Source: Aculops lycopersici (taxonomy: Eukaryota; Arthropoda; Arachnida; Trombidiformes; Eriophyidae). Taken from it: a stretch of DNA of 64,000 bases. The translations under genes and the position numbers were made by a program. Positions 63,942 through 64,000 of the stretch are shown piece by piece; positions within the stretch are counted from its first letter, which is position 1; every line of letters starts with the position of its first letter. The stretch spans positions 4,768,451 to 4,832,450 of the forward strand of contig WNKI01000001.1 in NCBI GenBank assembly GCA_015350385.1. Direction: 5' to 3'. The notes beneath the pieces were generated by a model. It saw only the letters and a program-made list of their open reading frames with translations. It searched no databases and was not told the origin of the DNA.

Positions 63942-64000
63942 ATGTTTTGGAATCACGACTTCTCGAGTACAACACCAACTCATATTGATGTCTTGCTCCA
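63942..64000 (+). CDS. PPP6R: PP6 regulatory subunit (SAPS domain), N-terminus only
   Basis: The window ends 59 nt into this frame. The protein begins MFWNHDFSSTTPTHIDVLL. This closely follows the invariant start of PP6R/SAPS proteins (MFWKF, then a short stretch, then S-H-(I/L)-D-x-LL). These proteins target the phosphatase PP6 catalytic subunit. The match is short but very characteristic, and an in-frame ATG after an A-rich leader (CATCAATCACC) supports the start. The rest lies beyond the window. Confidence 0.6.
   Translation, partial: MFWNHDFSSTTPTHIDVLL

Overview
The window is nuclear DNA of an intron-poor arthropod. The proteins are animal proteins throughout (Nanos, mago nashi, TIS11, MGRN1, SREK1, X11/Mint, a ClC-2-type channel, CYP3-clan-like P450s). 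Most genes, including ones that are intron-rich in other animals, are single open reading frames, and the few introns supported by reading frame are 42 to 245 nt with GT-AG ends. Heavy intron loss, overlapping 3' ends and many low-complexity protein inserts would suit a miniaturised mite such as an eriophyoid. That placement is inference; no marker here proves it.

Layout, left to right. 1-3522 is the 3' part of a Ser/Thr-rich mucin-like protein with pieces of an LRR cap. 4335-4937 is nanos, whose coding end overlaps the end of the convergent transaldolase gene (4921-5859). MGRN1 (6868-9564) and TIS11 (12615-14867) lie on the minus strand. A long non-coding stretch follows (14868-20751) with microsatellites and a 136-base assembly gap at 18391-18526. 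Then come AGPAT (20752-21936), SREK1 (22106-23848, minus), DNAJC25 (24710-25783), a three-HMG-box protein (26061-27161, minus), a BLOC1S5-like gene (27945-28421, minus), TMEM50 (28840-29384, two exons) and a small unknown membrane protein (30029-30424, minus, two exons).

30425-35879 holds no gene I can support. Two adjacent minus-strand secreted proteins follow (35880-37676 and 37928-39043), then a five-exon ClC-2-like chloride channel (41005-45379), two tandem P450s (46151-47866 and 48204-49874), drebrin-like/Abp1 (50633-52333, minus), mago nashi (53254-53706, minus) and a cytosolic aldehyde dehydrogenase (55325-56794).

The right end is the most unusual part. NDUFAF2 (57130-57591) is followed by a 667-bp block that recurs almost perfectly 4259 bp downstream (57551-58217 and 61810-62476). 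Between the copies sits a complete intronless X11/Mint gene (58859-61219). The left copy completes NDUFAF2 but holds only a 5'-truncated METTL5. The right copy completes METTL5 but holds only the last codons of NDUFAF2. The arrangement looks like an X11-carrying segment inserted at a staggered break inside a convergent, overlapping NDUFAF2/METTL5 pair. The window ends in the first codons of a PP6 regulatory-subunit (SAPS) gene.

The genes are mostly housekeeping or developmental and unrelated in pathway, as expected for a eukaryotic chromosome. I saw no rRNA, convincing tRNA, CRISPR array or autonomous transposon. Recurrent non-coding signals are the decamer CAACARGTGG (17 exact copies found by eye) and several perfect hairpins.
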